The translations under genes and the position numbers were made by a program. Under the pieces are notes generated by a model. It made no database searches. It was not told the origin of the DNA and was given only the letters and a program-made list of their open reading frames with translations. This document shows positions 53,094 through 61,234 of a DNA stretch of 64,000 nucleotides, one piece after another. Source of the DNA: Ruminococcus bicirculans (ex Wegman et al. 2014). Its GTDB lineage: Bacteria; Bacillota; Clostridia; Oscillospirales; Ruminococcaceae. Within the stretch, counting starts at the first letter, position 1; each line of letters begins with the position of its first letter. Where the stretch lies: assembly GCF_000723465.1 (NCBI RefSeq), contig NZ_HF545616.1:930001-994000 (forward strand), written 5' to 3'.

Positions 53094-54458
53094 ATGACGG
53101 AAAAATTATTCAAGCTGAAAGAAAATCACACCGATGTTAAAACTGAGATAATGGCGGGCGTGACGACTTTCATGACCATGGCATATATCCTTGCCATAAA
53201 CCCGAGCATTCTCGGCAGAACGGGCATGGATCCTACAGCCGTACTTCTTGCCACCTGTATCGCCTCTGTTATTGGAACAGTGTGCATGGGACTTATGGCA
53301 AATCTGCCTTTTGTGCTTTCCGCAGGCATGGGACTTAACGCTTACATGGCTTACACTGTTGTGGCAGGCTACGGCTATCCATGGCAGGTGGCACTTCTGG
53401 CGGTTTTCGTCGAGGGTATCGTCTTTATCGTGCTTTCTCTTACAAACGTCAGAGAAGCCATTTTCAATGCAATACCTGTGGTGCTGAAAAAAGCGGTGTC
53501 CGTTGGTATTGGTCTTTACATTGCCTTTATCGGACTTCAGAATGCTGGACTTTGCGTTGACAGTTCAGCCACTCTTGTTACCATAACAGGCTTCCGCAAG
53601 AATTTCACAACTTCGGGCATATGTGCGCTTCTCACTATCGTGGGACTTTTCATCACTATTATCCTATATATCAAAAAAGTCCGTGGCTCTATTCTTATGG
53701 GTATAGTGGCAACATGGGTAATAGGCATGATATGTCAACTTGTAGGGCTGTATGTTCCTGACGCTGAAAGCGGCTATAATTCGCTTTTTCCTACAATGTC
53801 GCTAACGGATTTTTCAAAGCTTGGCGAAACATTTGGTCAGTGCTTTAAGGTGGATATGCACAGCATTGGTATCTTCAATTTTATAGTCGTGGTATTCTCC
53901 TTCCTGTTCGTTGACCTTTTCGACACTTTAGGCACTCTTATCGGCGTATGTTCAAAGGCAGATATGCTTGATGAAAAGGGCAGACTTCCGCAGATAAAGC
54001 CTGCGCTTCTTGCTGACGCCGTTGCCACAACGGCAGGCGCAGTTCTTGGTACTTCCACCACCACAACATTCGTTGAGTCCTCAGCAGGCGTTGCCGCAGG
54101 CGGCAGAACAGGTCTTACCTCTATCACAGCCGCAGTGCTGTTTGCACTGTCAATGTTCTTTGCACCTATCTTCACGGCTATACCATCCTTTGCAACAGCT
54201 CCTGCACTTATAGTAGTAGGCTTTTTGATGTTCAGCTCTATCACTGACATCAAGTTTGATGACGGCAATTATACAAAGGCTATCCCTGCGTATCTTTGTA
54301 TTCTCTCAATGCCTCTTTTCTATAGCATTTCAGAGGGCATCTCTCTTGGAATAATCTCATATGTTGTTATAAATCTTGTTTGCGGAAAGCGCAAGGATAT
54401 CACACCGCTTATGTATGTGCTTGCAGTGCTTTTCGTGCTGAAATATGTGTTCTTATAA
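53094..54458 (+). CDS. NCS2-family purine permease (AzgA/PbuG type)
   Basis: This 454-aa protein has about 12-14 membrane segments and imports purine bases, probably guanine/hypoxanthine or adenine, by proton symport. The sequence shows the AzgA-like opening 'KTEIMAGVTTFMTMAYILAINPSILG', 'LSAGMGLNAYMAYTVV', 'VFSFLFVDLFDTLGTLIGV' and 'ATTAGAVLGTSTTTTFVESSAGVAAGGRTG'. ATG 53094 is the first Met of the conserved start, yet the only good ribosome binding site belongs to a six-codon upstream ORF. I looked for a purine riboswitch upstream and did not find one. Confidence 0.92.
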   Translation: MTEKLFKLKENHTDVKTEIMAGVTTFMTMAYILAINPSILGRTGMDPTAVLLATCIASVIGTVCMGLMANLPFVLSAGMGLNAYMAYTVVAGYGYPWQVALLAVFVEGIVFIVLSLTNVREAIFNAIPVVLKKAVSVGIGLYIAFIGLQNAGLCVDSSATLVTITGFRKNFTTSGICALLTIVGLFITIILYIKKVRGSILMGIVATWVIGMICQLVGLYVPDAESGYNSLFPTMSLTDFSKLGETFGQCFKVDMHSIGIFNFIVVVFSFLFVDLFDTLGTLIGVCSKADMLDEKGRLPQIKPALLADAVATTAGAVLGTSTTTTFVESSAGVAAGGRTGLTSITAAVLFALSMFFAPIFTAIPSFATAPALIVVGFLMFSSITDIKFDDGNYTKAIPAYLCILSMPLFYSISEGISLGIISYVVINLVCGKRKDITPLMYVLAVLFVLKYVFL

Positions 54459-54544
54459 GGAAAGCTTTCAAAGAACAGGTCTGAAACTAGCCATGCTTTC
54501 CTGTTCGTTCTGCTACAGAATGAGAATTGGCGTAAAATGACAAA

Positions 54545-54577
54545 AAAAGCGGCAGCCGTTACCGACTGCCGCTTTTG
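54545..54577. terminator. Bidirectional terminator, permease and esterase
   Basis: An 11-bp stem AAAAGCGGCAG/CTGCCGCTTTT (54545-54555 with 54566-54576) separates two convergent genes and reaches the esterase stop codon. Confidence 0.86.
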
Positions 54578-55633
54578 TTATATGCTTTTTATTATCTCTC
54601 TGAGCTTTTCTGTAAGCACCGCCGCTGCCTTTTTGTGAGTCTTTTCAGTAGGGTGCCAGTTTGCCGCAAAGCCGTCATTTGCTCCGTCCTGCTCGTGGAA
54701 CATCATTGAGCTTATCTTGCTGTCAGCGTGGCTTTTAAGATATATCTTTATGCCCTCTTCAACAGCAGGGAATATCCTCTCGCCCATTATTCCAACAGTG
54801 CAGAGAATGTAAGCCTGCGGATTTTTCTCACGAACGACCGCAAGAAAATCAGCATAAAGCTTTGAGAAAACAGCCTGCCTGTCCTTGTAGTCACGGCAGT
54901 AGCTGTCGTCGTTTGTGCCAAGGTTTATAACGATTATCTGCGGAATATATTTGCTGAAATCCCATGGTATATCCTGCGGAGCAGTTCCTGCAAAATTGCC
55001 CCTTGAAAAGCCGTAGCTGCAATAGAACTGTGGAATTGTCTGTTCGCTGATAGGCTCGTCACCCTCAGTATAGCCTGAGATTATACCGTAGCCACTGGCT
55101 GAAAACATACTGTATTCAGCGTCAAGTGCCTTGGCGGTCTTGTAGGCATAGGCTTTTGTAACGTCCTCAGTAGCAGTGGTGAACTGGTGGTTTTCGTCCT
55201 CATCATCAACACCATAGCCGCAGGTTATAGAGTCGCCGATAAATTCTATTTTAAGCGGTTTTTCAGGCAAAGCCTCAGCACTGCCCTCAGCAAAAGCCTC
55301 AATGCCAACTGCTGACATTGGAGATTCTGAAAGCTTTATTATCTCCACAACTGACCGAGCGTTTTCCGTGCGGTCTATTACCGTGACCTCTTTTTCTGCA
55401 CAGTTTATCATCTCGTCAACTACTCTCTTGCCGTCAACATAAACGGCTATCCTTGCATAGTCGATAGGATTGTCGCCCACTGCGATATTGTCACCTTTGA
55501 GCTTCAAAACAAGCTTTGTGCCGTCAAATGTGAATGACGCACCGGTTCCTGAAAGACCGAGCCACATTACCTCGTCTTTGAAATATACTCTGCCTGTGAG
55601 CTTTGCATTTTTGTCAAGCTGTAATCTATCCAT
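54578..55633 (-). CDS. SGNH/GDSL acetyl esterase (CE2-like)
   Basis: This 351-aa protein has an N-terminal beta-sandwich (about residues 1-125: 'GRVYFKDEVMWLGLSGTGAS', 'FDGTKLVLKLKGDN', 'ARIAVYVDGKRV') and a C-terminal SGNH hydrolase with block I 'FIGDSITCGYG', a Gly block 'ASGYGIISG', block III 'NLGTNDDS' and the late His in 'WHPTEKTHKKAA'. This is the layout of family 2 carbohydrate esterases, which remove acetyl groups from plant polysaccharides. There is no signal peptide, so a cytoplasmic oligosaccharide substrate is likely. ATG 55633 has AGAGGAAAAAG upstream. Confidence 0.85.
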   Translation of the reverse strand: MDRLQLDKNAKLTGRVYFKDEVMWLGLSGTGASFTFDGTKLVLKLKGDNIAVGDNPIDYARIAVYVDGKRVVDEMINCAEKEVTVIDRTENARSVVEIIKLSESPMSAVGIEAFAEGSAEALPEKPLKIEFIGDSITCGYGVDDEDENHQFTTATEDVTKAYAYKTAKALDAEYSMFSASGYGIISGYTEGDEPISEQTIPQFYCSYGFSRGNFAGTAPQDIPWDFSKYIPQIIVINLGTNDDSYCRDYKDRQAVFSKLYADFLAVVREKNPQAYILCTVGIMGERIFPAVEEGIKIYLKSHADSKISSMMFHEQDGANDGFAANWHPTEKTHKKAAAVLTEKLREIIKSI

Positions 55634-55676
55634 ACTTTTTCCTCTTTTTTCATCTATGATCTTCTTTAGCTGACGC

Positions 55677-55725
55677 AAAAAGGCTGTGTGTCAGCTCCGT
55701 AACAATAAGAGTATAACACACAGCC
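55677..55725 (-). terminator. Terminator of the ABC-2 operon enclosing the esterase promoter
   Basis: On the minus strand GGCTGTGTG/CACACAGCC (55725-55717 with 55690-55682) is followed by TTTTT. The -10 of the next promoter lies in the loop, and its spacer covers the 5' arm. Confidence 0.7.
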
Positions 55726-55738
55726 ATATTATTGTCAA
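55710..55738 (-). promoter_or_regulatory. Sigma-A promoter of the CE2-like esterase
   Basis: On the minus strand TTGACA-N17-TATACT, starting right after the ABC-2 permease stop codon. Confidence 0.78.
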
Positions 55739-55739
55739 C

Positions 55740-56906
55740 TTATGCAAGGGAATTTACATCACCCTCACGCTTTTGCTTAACAAGCAAAGCAGCCACAGCG
55801 AAGAATGCCACTGCAAACAGTGCTTCGATACCGATGCAGATAAGATATTCCTTTGTGCTGAATACTCCACCGCTCATGCCGAAAAGCATATTGTTGGCTT
55901 TGGTGTACCAGTATGCAGGGAACAATCTTCCCACTGCAAGAACGCCTCCTGTGAGCAATTCCTGCGGCACGAAAACTCCGCAAAGAAAGCTCATGCCAAG
56001 ACCGATTATGTTCGATATGGCAGTTATGCCGTTGTCGCTAAGGTCAAACTGCGCTATTATCATTGCTATGCCTGCGGCGGCAATGATATATACAAAGCTG
56101 TTAAGGCAGGCAAGCCAGAATTTCACGTTGAGCGTTTTGCCCCAAATTATTGCGACTATCATAAACAAAAGCCATATGCTAAACACCAAGATACTTGCCC
56201 CAAGAGCCGTCTGTCTGCTGTAGTTTGCTGATGTCAGGCTTGAACACATTGTGCGTTCACGAACGCCCTTTCTGTTTAGCGTCAGTATAACGGGGCAAAG
56301 GGTAACAATGAGCATGGAAAGCATAACGTATGCAAGATACTGAAAATAGTAGCCGAATATTGCCGGCATACCTGTTCCGCCCTTGTTGTTAAAGTTTTTA
56401 AGCTCCGCCTTTACTTGCTGAGAAACTGCCGTTTGGGCAAGCTCCATAGCGTTTTCTGTGCTTTCACCTGCCGTCATGTACGCCTTTACGCTTGAAAGAT
56501 AGCTGTCAAGCCTGCTTTCAAAAAGCTGTCCGCCGTAGCTGGAGGGCATTTTGAAATTCTCAAAAAGTCCGTCAAAATCCCCTGCGTTTATCTTGTCGCC
56601 AAAGCCCTTGTTTATATAGAGAACATAACCGGAACGTCCGTAATAAACGGCGTCGGTGACCTCGTCAGTATCGTCTGCAAGCTCCACCTTTTTGCTGCCG
56701 CTGAATATAAAGTCCTGCAAACGCTTGCTTTCGGCACTGTTGTCACGGTCAATGACGGATATGGACATTTTGTAGTCCTCATAGTCATTGTTATCTTTTG
56801 CAGTATCCGCCATTATTACTGCTATGACCATAAATATGACGAGATATAATATAGCAGACGTAAGCCTTGTTTTGAGTATTTTCATAAAGGTCTTAAAGAC
56901 TTGCAT
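55740..56906 (-). CDS. ABC-2 type permease (second subunit)
   Basis: This 388-aa membrane protein has one N-terminal helix (about residues 10-32), an extracytoplasmic domain of about 130 residues, and five or six helices in the C-terminal half ('MLSMLIVTLCPVILTLNRKG', 'VPQELLTGGVLAVGRLFPAYW'), the ABC-2 membrane domain pattern. I choose ATG 56906 because AAGGAGG lies seven bases upstream; it overlaps the end of the other permease gene by 14 bases. With that permease and the ATPase it should form one heterodimeric exporter of unknown substrate. Confidence 0.85.
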   Translation of the reverse strand: MQVFKTFMKILKTRLTSAILYLVIFMVIAVIMADTAKDNNDYEDYKMSISVIDRDNSAESKRLQDFIFSGSKKVELADDTDEVTDAVYYGRSGYVLYINKGFGDKINAGDFDGLFENFKMPSSYGGQLFESRLDSYLSSVKAYMTAGESTENAMELAQTAVSQQVKAELKNFNNKGGTGMPAIFGYYFQYLAYVMLSMLIVTLCPVILTLNRKGVRERTMCSSLTSANYSRQTALGASILVFSIWLLFMIVAIIWGKTLNVKFWLACLNSFVYIIAAAGIAMIIAQFDLSDNGITAISNIIGLGMSFLCGVFVPQELLTGGVLAVGRLFPAYWYTKANNMLFGMSGGVFSTKEYLICIGIEALFAVAFFAVAALLVKQKREGDVNSLA

Positions 56907-58014
56907 ATTTACGCCTCCTTGTAAGAACATATCCACCAAGGGTGAACAGCACTGTGTATATCGCCATTGAAATTATCTTCACCGTGAACCGCCTGTAATC
57001 TTCGTAGAGATTAAGACAGTAAAAGCTGTCTGAGATAATGGCGGCAGGGTTTATTTCATTGAATATCGGGCAATGCTCTGCAACAGTGCCTCTTATGGTA
57101 TTTGACATAAGACCGCTGAAGAAGCAGCAGGTCATTGATGCCGCCATGACTACAGATATTTTTACACCCTCTTTTATGCGGAAAGAGCCAACGAAAAATC
57201 CCATGGATATTCCCGTTATTCCTCCGATTATTGCGGCAAGATAAACAAGTGGGAGCTTACTGCCGAAATCCACTTTAAGCACAAATCTCAGGAACGTCAC
57301 CGATATCACCATGCATATCATTTCCACCGCATGAAAAGCAAGGAGCGTTGCCGTTATGCTTGTAAGCTTGTTCACTGGAGAACAGCAACGTCTTGCGCCA
57401 AGTGCAGACAGGTCGCCCTGATTTTTCTGTGCCACGAACAGACCTGACATCGAGCCGAAAAGTGCCGTCATGGCAAGGAGATTATAGAAAAACTGTATCG
57501 TTATGTCAGGATTGCCGTGGAGAGGTATATCCTCATTTGGGCTTATCTTCTCAGAAAGGGAAGCTATGACCTTATCAAGCTTTTGCGGAGCGTTCTTTGC
57601 AGTGTCGGTTATTATCTTTTCCTGAGTTTTGTATTGCTGTATGAAAGTCTTTACAATGGTCTGCTGGATACCTGTTGAGCCAAACTCAAGGGAGAGGTCG
57701 GAAGCCTTTATAATGCCTTTTATATCTTCGCTTTTAAGCATTTCTTCTGCCTTGTCAATATCCGTATACGTCACCTTGAAAAGAGCCTCATCACTATTTG
57801 ATATCTGTTCAAGCACCTGCTTAAGGATATCGTTTTCTTCTATATTTGTCACCGCAACAGGTATCGCATTGAATACAACATCTTTTTCGTATATTCCTGA
57901 AAACGCCATCTTAAAAAAGCAACCCAGTATTATGGGAAAGGCTATGAGCCAGAAGAGTATGGCTTTTTGACGCAGACAGCTTTTAAATTCGTATTTGAAT
58001 ATGTTTGAGAACAT
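56893..58014 (-). CDS. ABC-2 type permease (first subunit)
   Basis: This 373-aa protein starts 'FKYEFKSCLRQKAILFWLIA', a helix, then has an extracytoplasmic domain of about 130 residues and about five more helices ('FFYNLLAMTALFGSMSGLFV', 'LVYLAAIIGGITGISMGFFV', 'MAASMTCCFFSGLMSNTIRG'). This matches the membrane subunit of ABC-2 exporters. GGAGTGATAGA overlaps the ATPase stop, so translation of the three genes is coupled. Confidence 0.85.
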   Translation of the reverse strand: MFSNIFKYEFKSCLRQKAILFWLIAFPIILGCFFKMAFSGIYEKDVVFNAIPVAVTNIEENDILKQVLEQISNSDEALFKVTYTDIDKAEEMLKSEDIKGIIKASDLSLEFGSTGIQQTIVKTFIQQYKTQEKIITDTAKNAPQKLDKVIASLSEKISPNEDIPLHGNPDITIQFFYNLLAMTALFGSMSGLFVAQKNQGDLSALGARRCCSPVNKLTSITATLLAFHAVEMICMVISVTFLRFVLKVDFGSKLPLVYLAAIIGGITGISMGFFVGSFRIKEGVKISVVMAASMTCCFFSGLMSNTIRGTVAEHCPIFNEINPAAIISDSFYCLNLYEDYRRFTVKIISMAIYTVLFTLGGYVLTRRRKYASL

Positions 58015-58018
58015 TCTA

Positions 58019-58966
58019 TCACTCCTTATCCCTGAGAGCTTTGCCGGTTATTTCAAGGAAAACGTCATTGAGGGTAGGCTGCTCAGAATAAACGCTGCCG
58101 AAGCCCACCTGATTTTCCTGCAATATTTTCAGTATCTCAATAAGATTGTGCCGTCCCCCTGTACAGCGTGCAACGAGCTTGTTGTCGGCATAGGAAACAT
58201 TATAAACGTGTTCCAAAGCTTCTATTTGTTCACGGACGTTTTCAGGAAGCTGGAGTATCTCGGCGGTGATAGTTTCGGTGTTCTTTATCATGCGTTTGAG
58301 TTCCTCTGTAGTACCCTCGGCTATCTTACTGCCCTTATCCATTATGGCGATACGGGTGCATATCTGCTCGACTTCTTCCATGTAGTGGGAGGTGTAAATT
58401 ATAGTCGCACCTTCACGGTTGAGCTGTAAAATGCCCTCCAGTATCTTGTTTCTTGATTGTGGGTCAACGGCAACTGTCGGCTCGTCAAGTATGATAAGCT
58501 CAGGCTTGTGTGCAATACCACAGGCAATGTTAAGTCGTCTGAGCAGACCGCCTGAAAGCTTTTTAGGGTGGAACTTCACAAAGTCCTCAAGTCCCACAAA
58601 AGCTATGGCATCGTCAACATATTTCTTTCGTGTGGCTTTGTCGGTGATGTAAAGCCCGCAAAAATAGTCAATGTTCTCATACACAGTCAGCTCGTCAAAC
58701 ACCGCAACATTCTGCATTATAACGCCAATACGCTTTTTTACCCCATAGTTCACAGGGGACATTTTTTCACCGAATATCTCGATGTCGCCCTTATCGTATG
58801 CCAACAGTGAGAGCAGGCAGTTTATCGTGGTGGTCTTACCCGAACCGTTAGGACCGAGAAGTCCGAAGACCTCGCCTTTTTTTATTTCAAGATCAAAGTG
58901 GTCAAGAGCAATAAGCTCCTTGTATCTTTTTACCAGATTGTCTATTTTTACTACAGTTTCAGCCAT
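58019..58966 (-). CDS. ABC-2 exporter ATP-binding protein
   Basis: This 315-aa ATPase has Walker A 'LLGPNGSGKTTT' (about residues 37-48), Q-loop 'VIMQN', signature 'KLSGGLLRRLNIACG', Walker B 'LIILDEPTVAVD', H-loop 'YTSHYMEE', and a C-terminal extension of about 90 residues ending 'QPTLNDVFLEITGKALRDKE', typical of the CcmA/drug-exporter type. GGGAGGTTTTTCTT precedes the ATG. It heads the operon of two permeases and lies downstream of a two-component system on the same strand, which may control it. Confidence 0.92.
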   Translation of the reverse strand: MAETVVKIDNLVKRYKELIALDHFDLEIKKGEVFGLLGPNGSGKTTTINCLLSLLAYDKGDIEIFGEKMSPVNYGVKKRIGVIMQNVAVFDELTVYENIDYFCGLYITDKATRKKYVDDAIAFVGLEDFVKFHPKKLSGGLLRRLNIACGIAHKPELIILDEPTVAVDPQSRNKILEGILQLNREGATIIYTSHYMEEVEQICTRIAIMDKGSKIAEGTTEELKRMIKNTETITAEILQLPENVREQIEALEHVYNVSYADNKLVARCTGGRHNLIEILKILQENQVGFGSVYSEQPTLNDVFLEITGKALRDKE

Positions 58967-59064
58967 AAGAAAAACCTCCCTTAGTTTGTATTATCATTAT
59001 ACAATACTATCCGCCAAAAAGCTAGTGAGCAAAGTCATATCTTCATGTGACAAATGTCATATTA

Positions 59065-59100
59065 TAAAAAAGCAGAGCGGCTGGTGACCAACTCTGCTTT
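59065..59100 (-). terminator. Terminator after the histidine kinase gene
   Basis: On the minus strand AAAGCAGAG/CTCTGCTTT (59100-59092 with 59077-59069) is followed by TTTTTATAAT. Confidence 0.8.
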
Positions 59101-59104
59101 GCAG

Positions 59105-60409
59105 TTATTTAAGCTGTGCTGTAAATATCATCATGCCGTTTTCGGCTTTGCATGATATCTTGCTTTTGTGCGACCTGACTATTGCCTGTGCAATAGAAAG
59201 CCCAATGCCGTAGCCGCCTTTTTTCTCACCTTTTGACCGAGAACGTGAGCTGTCGTCACGATAAAATCTGTCAAAAAGTTTTGTTAGGTCGCCTTGCGGT
59301 GGTTCTTTGCAGGTATTTGAAACTTCTAGGTCAGTTTCCTTGCCATTATGAGAAGTGAAAAGCTTTACTATTATCTCGCCATCCTCGTCAGCATATTTTA
59401 CTGCATTTTCCGTGAGGATAGAAACAAGCTGTCTTATCGCACCCTCGTCACCGTGATAGGAAAGTCCGTTGGCAACATCAATGGTGAGCTTTTTGCCCTT
59501 TGTTTCCGCAAGGGTAGTAAAAGGCGAAGCGGCGTCATAAACAGCGTCAGAAATATTGAAATCAGCCATGGTAAGAGCAGGCTTTTCCTCCTCCATTTTC
59601 GCAAGGCTCAAAAGATCTTTCAGCAGACCGTTGAGCCTTGTTATCTGATTTTTTATGCTTGCTGTCCACTGGTTTGGCTCTGACACCATTTCAAGAACTT
59701 CCGTGTTTGCGGAGATTATAGCAAGGGGTGTTTTTATCTCGTGCCCTGCGTCGGTGATGAACCGCTTTTGCTTTTCAAAGCTCTCCACAACAGGTCTTAT
59801 GGCACGCTTTGAGAAGATTATGATAAGCAGACATACAAGTATATATCCTGCTGCCCCTATAGCACACGACACCAGCAAAAAGCGATTTTTGGTGGCACTG
59901 TCACTGCGGCAGTCCATGAAAACTATCATCTTGCCTTTGTCAGTGCCGCCTGTTTTGTAGCGGTAGTTTCCTGACGTGCCTGAAGTCTTGCCGCTGTCAA
60001 GAACGCTTTTGCCGTATTCTATAGCCTGCGCACTTGACACCGCCGCAACGTGTCCTGTATCTACCTTGGTTATTTCGCCATTGCTGTCGGCGTATACAAC
60101 AAAATACCTTGTCTGATACTTAGTTTCCTCGTTAAAGCCTCTGTGCTTATCAGGCTTTCTGTTTTCAGGCTGAACATTGCTGTCTGATGAACTGCCTGAA
60201 TCGTTCTGCGGCTTGTCATGCTTCATGCCCTTGGGGTCGAACTCAGGAAATCTGCCGTCATTTTCGATTATTATGTTCAGCAGATCGTCTGCATTCTTGT
60301 TGGTCTGATAGATGTTCACTCCATTTATGCCGCCTATTATGGCAAACTCTACGATAAGAAGGCACACAGCGGCGATAACAACGAATTTCCGCTGTAAACG
60401 CTTAATCAT
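59105..60409 (-). CDS. Sensor histidine kinase
   Basis: This 434-aa membrane kinase has a helix at about residues 9-30, an extracytoplasmic domain to about 177 with a Ser/Asp/Lys-rich low-complexity part (55-95), and a second helix (178-200). The cytoplasmic H-box is 'ITDAGHEIKTPLAII' with His223, followed by the N-box 'LTENAVKYADEDG' (Asn335), F-box 'LFDRFYRDDSSRSRSKGEKK' and G-box 'GYGIGLSIA'. No HAMP domain separates the second helix from the H-box. It overlaps the response regulator gene by eight bases, so the two are one operon. The signal is unknown. Confidence 0.93.
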   Translation of the reverse strand: MIKRLQRKFVVIAAVCLLIVEFAIIGGINGVNIYQTNKNADDLLNIIIENDGRFPEFDPKGMKHDKPQNDSGSSSDSNVQPENRKPDKHRGFNEETKYQTRYFVVYADSNGEITKVDTGHVAAVSSAQAIEYGKSVLDSGKTSGTSGNYRYKTGGTDKGKMIVFMDCRSDSATKNRFLLVSCAIGAAGYILVCLLIIIFSKRAIRPVVESFEKQKRFITDAGHEIKTPLAIISANTEVLEMVSEPNQWTASIKNQITRLNGLLKDLLSLAKMEEEKPALTMADFNISDAVYDAASPFTTLAETKGKKLTIDVANGLSYHGDEGAIRQLVSILTENAVKYADEDGEIIVKLFTSHNGKETDLEVSNTCKEPPQGDLTKLFDRFYRDDSSRSRSKGEKKGGYGIGLSIAQAIVRSHKSKISCKAENGMMIFTAQLK

Positions 60410-61082
60410 TATGCTTTTCCTCTAGTGTGTAGCCCACGCCCCTTGTGGCTTTTATCTCGACATCTGCACCGATAAGACCAAGCTTTTTACGCAGATATGA
60501 AATATATACCCACACCACGTTTATCTCAGCGTCAGAGTCATAGCCCCATATCTTTTCCATGAAACGCTCTGTGGAAATAAGCGTGCCGTGATTTAGCATA
60601 AGGGCTTCTATCATTTGAAACTCTTTGTTGCCAAGCTTCTGAGAGCCGTTAGGACCTGAAAGCTCAAAGCTCTGTCTGTTGAGAGAAACGTTTCCGAAAG
60701 TCAGGGTAGAGGGTGCAAACTCAGTGCGGCGGCGTGTCATTGCCCTTATTCTCGCAAGAAGCTCGCCCATTGCAAAGGGCTTTGTAAGATAATCGTCAGC
60801 ACCCGAATCAAGTCCGGTTATCCTATCGTCAATATCAGATTTTGCAGTGAGCAGCAGAACAGGGGAGTCGATACCCTTTTCACGAAGTTTTGTAAGCACC
60901 TGTATGCCGTCCATACCAGGCATCATAAGGTCAAGTATTATGCCGTCATAATCCTGTGCAATTGCATAGTTGTATGCGTCGATGCCGTTGTAAACAGCGT
61001 CAACAGAATAGTTTTTGTGTTTAAGCACTGCCGAAAGCGCATTTGCAAGCTCCACCTCGTCCTCAGCAAGAAGTAATCTCAT
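60402..61082 (-). CDS. OmpR/PhoB-family response regulator
   Basis: This 226-aa protein has a receiver domain (1-115) with the acidic pocket 'LAEDE', phosphorylated Asp in 'IILDLMMPGMDG' (about residue 51), 'LLTAKSD' and 'YLTKPFAMGEL'. A winged-helix DNA-binding domain follows ('GNKEFQMIEALMLNHGTLIS', 'WVYISYLRKKL', 'TRGVGYTLEE'). GGGAGGAATTTTA precedes the ATG. Direct repeats spaced 11 bp lie upstream (61139-61156), suggesting autoregulation. Confidence 0.94.
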   Translation of the reverse strand: MRLLLAEDEVELANALSAVLKHKNYSVDAVYNGIDAYNYAIAQDYDGIILDLMMPGMDGIQVLTKLREKGIDSPVLLLTAKSDIDDRITGLDSGADDYLTKPFAMGELLARIRAMTRRRTEFAPSTLTFGNVSLNRQSFELSGPNGSQKLGNKEFQMIEALMLNHGTLISTERFMEKIWGYDSDAEINVVWVYISYLRKKLGLIGADVEIKATRGVGYTLEEKHND

Positions 61083-61138
61083 TAAAATTCCTCCCTATAA
61101 GTCAGTATAATATCTTACGATATATGATAACCTATGAA

Positions 61139-61156
61139 CTTTAAACTCACTTTAAA
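61139..61156 (-). promoter_or_regulatory. Direct-repeat box upstream of the response regulator
   Basis: On the minus strand TTTAAAG occurs twice with an 11-bp period (61150-61156 and 61139-61145), the spacing bound by OmpR/PhoB regulators. It lies upstream of a promoter with a good -10 (TATTAT/TATACT) but poor -35, as at activated promoters. Confidence 0.55.
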
Positions 61157-61185
61157 TGTATTGTACCATAAATATTCTTTTTGGG

Positions 61186-61220
61186 CAATAAAAATCTGCC
61201 CCCGAAAACCGAGGGCAGAT
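61186..61220 (-). terminator. Terminator after the FucO-like gene
   Basis: On the minus strand ATCTGCCC/GGGCAGAT (61220-61213 with 61101+100 region 61201-61194) with further inner C-G pairs is followed by TTTTTATT. Confidence 0.78.
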
Positions 61221-61234
61221 AAAAGATTTTTGAA

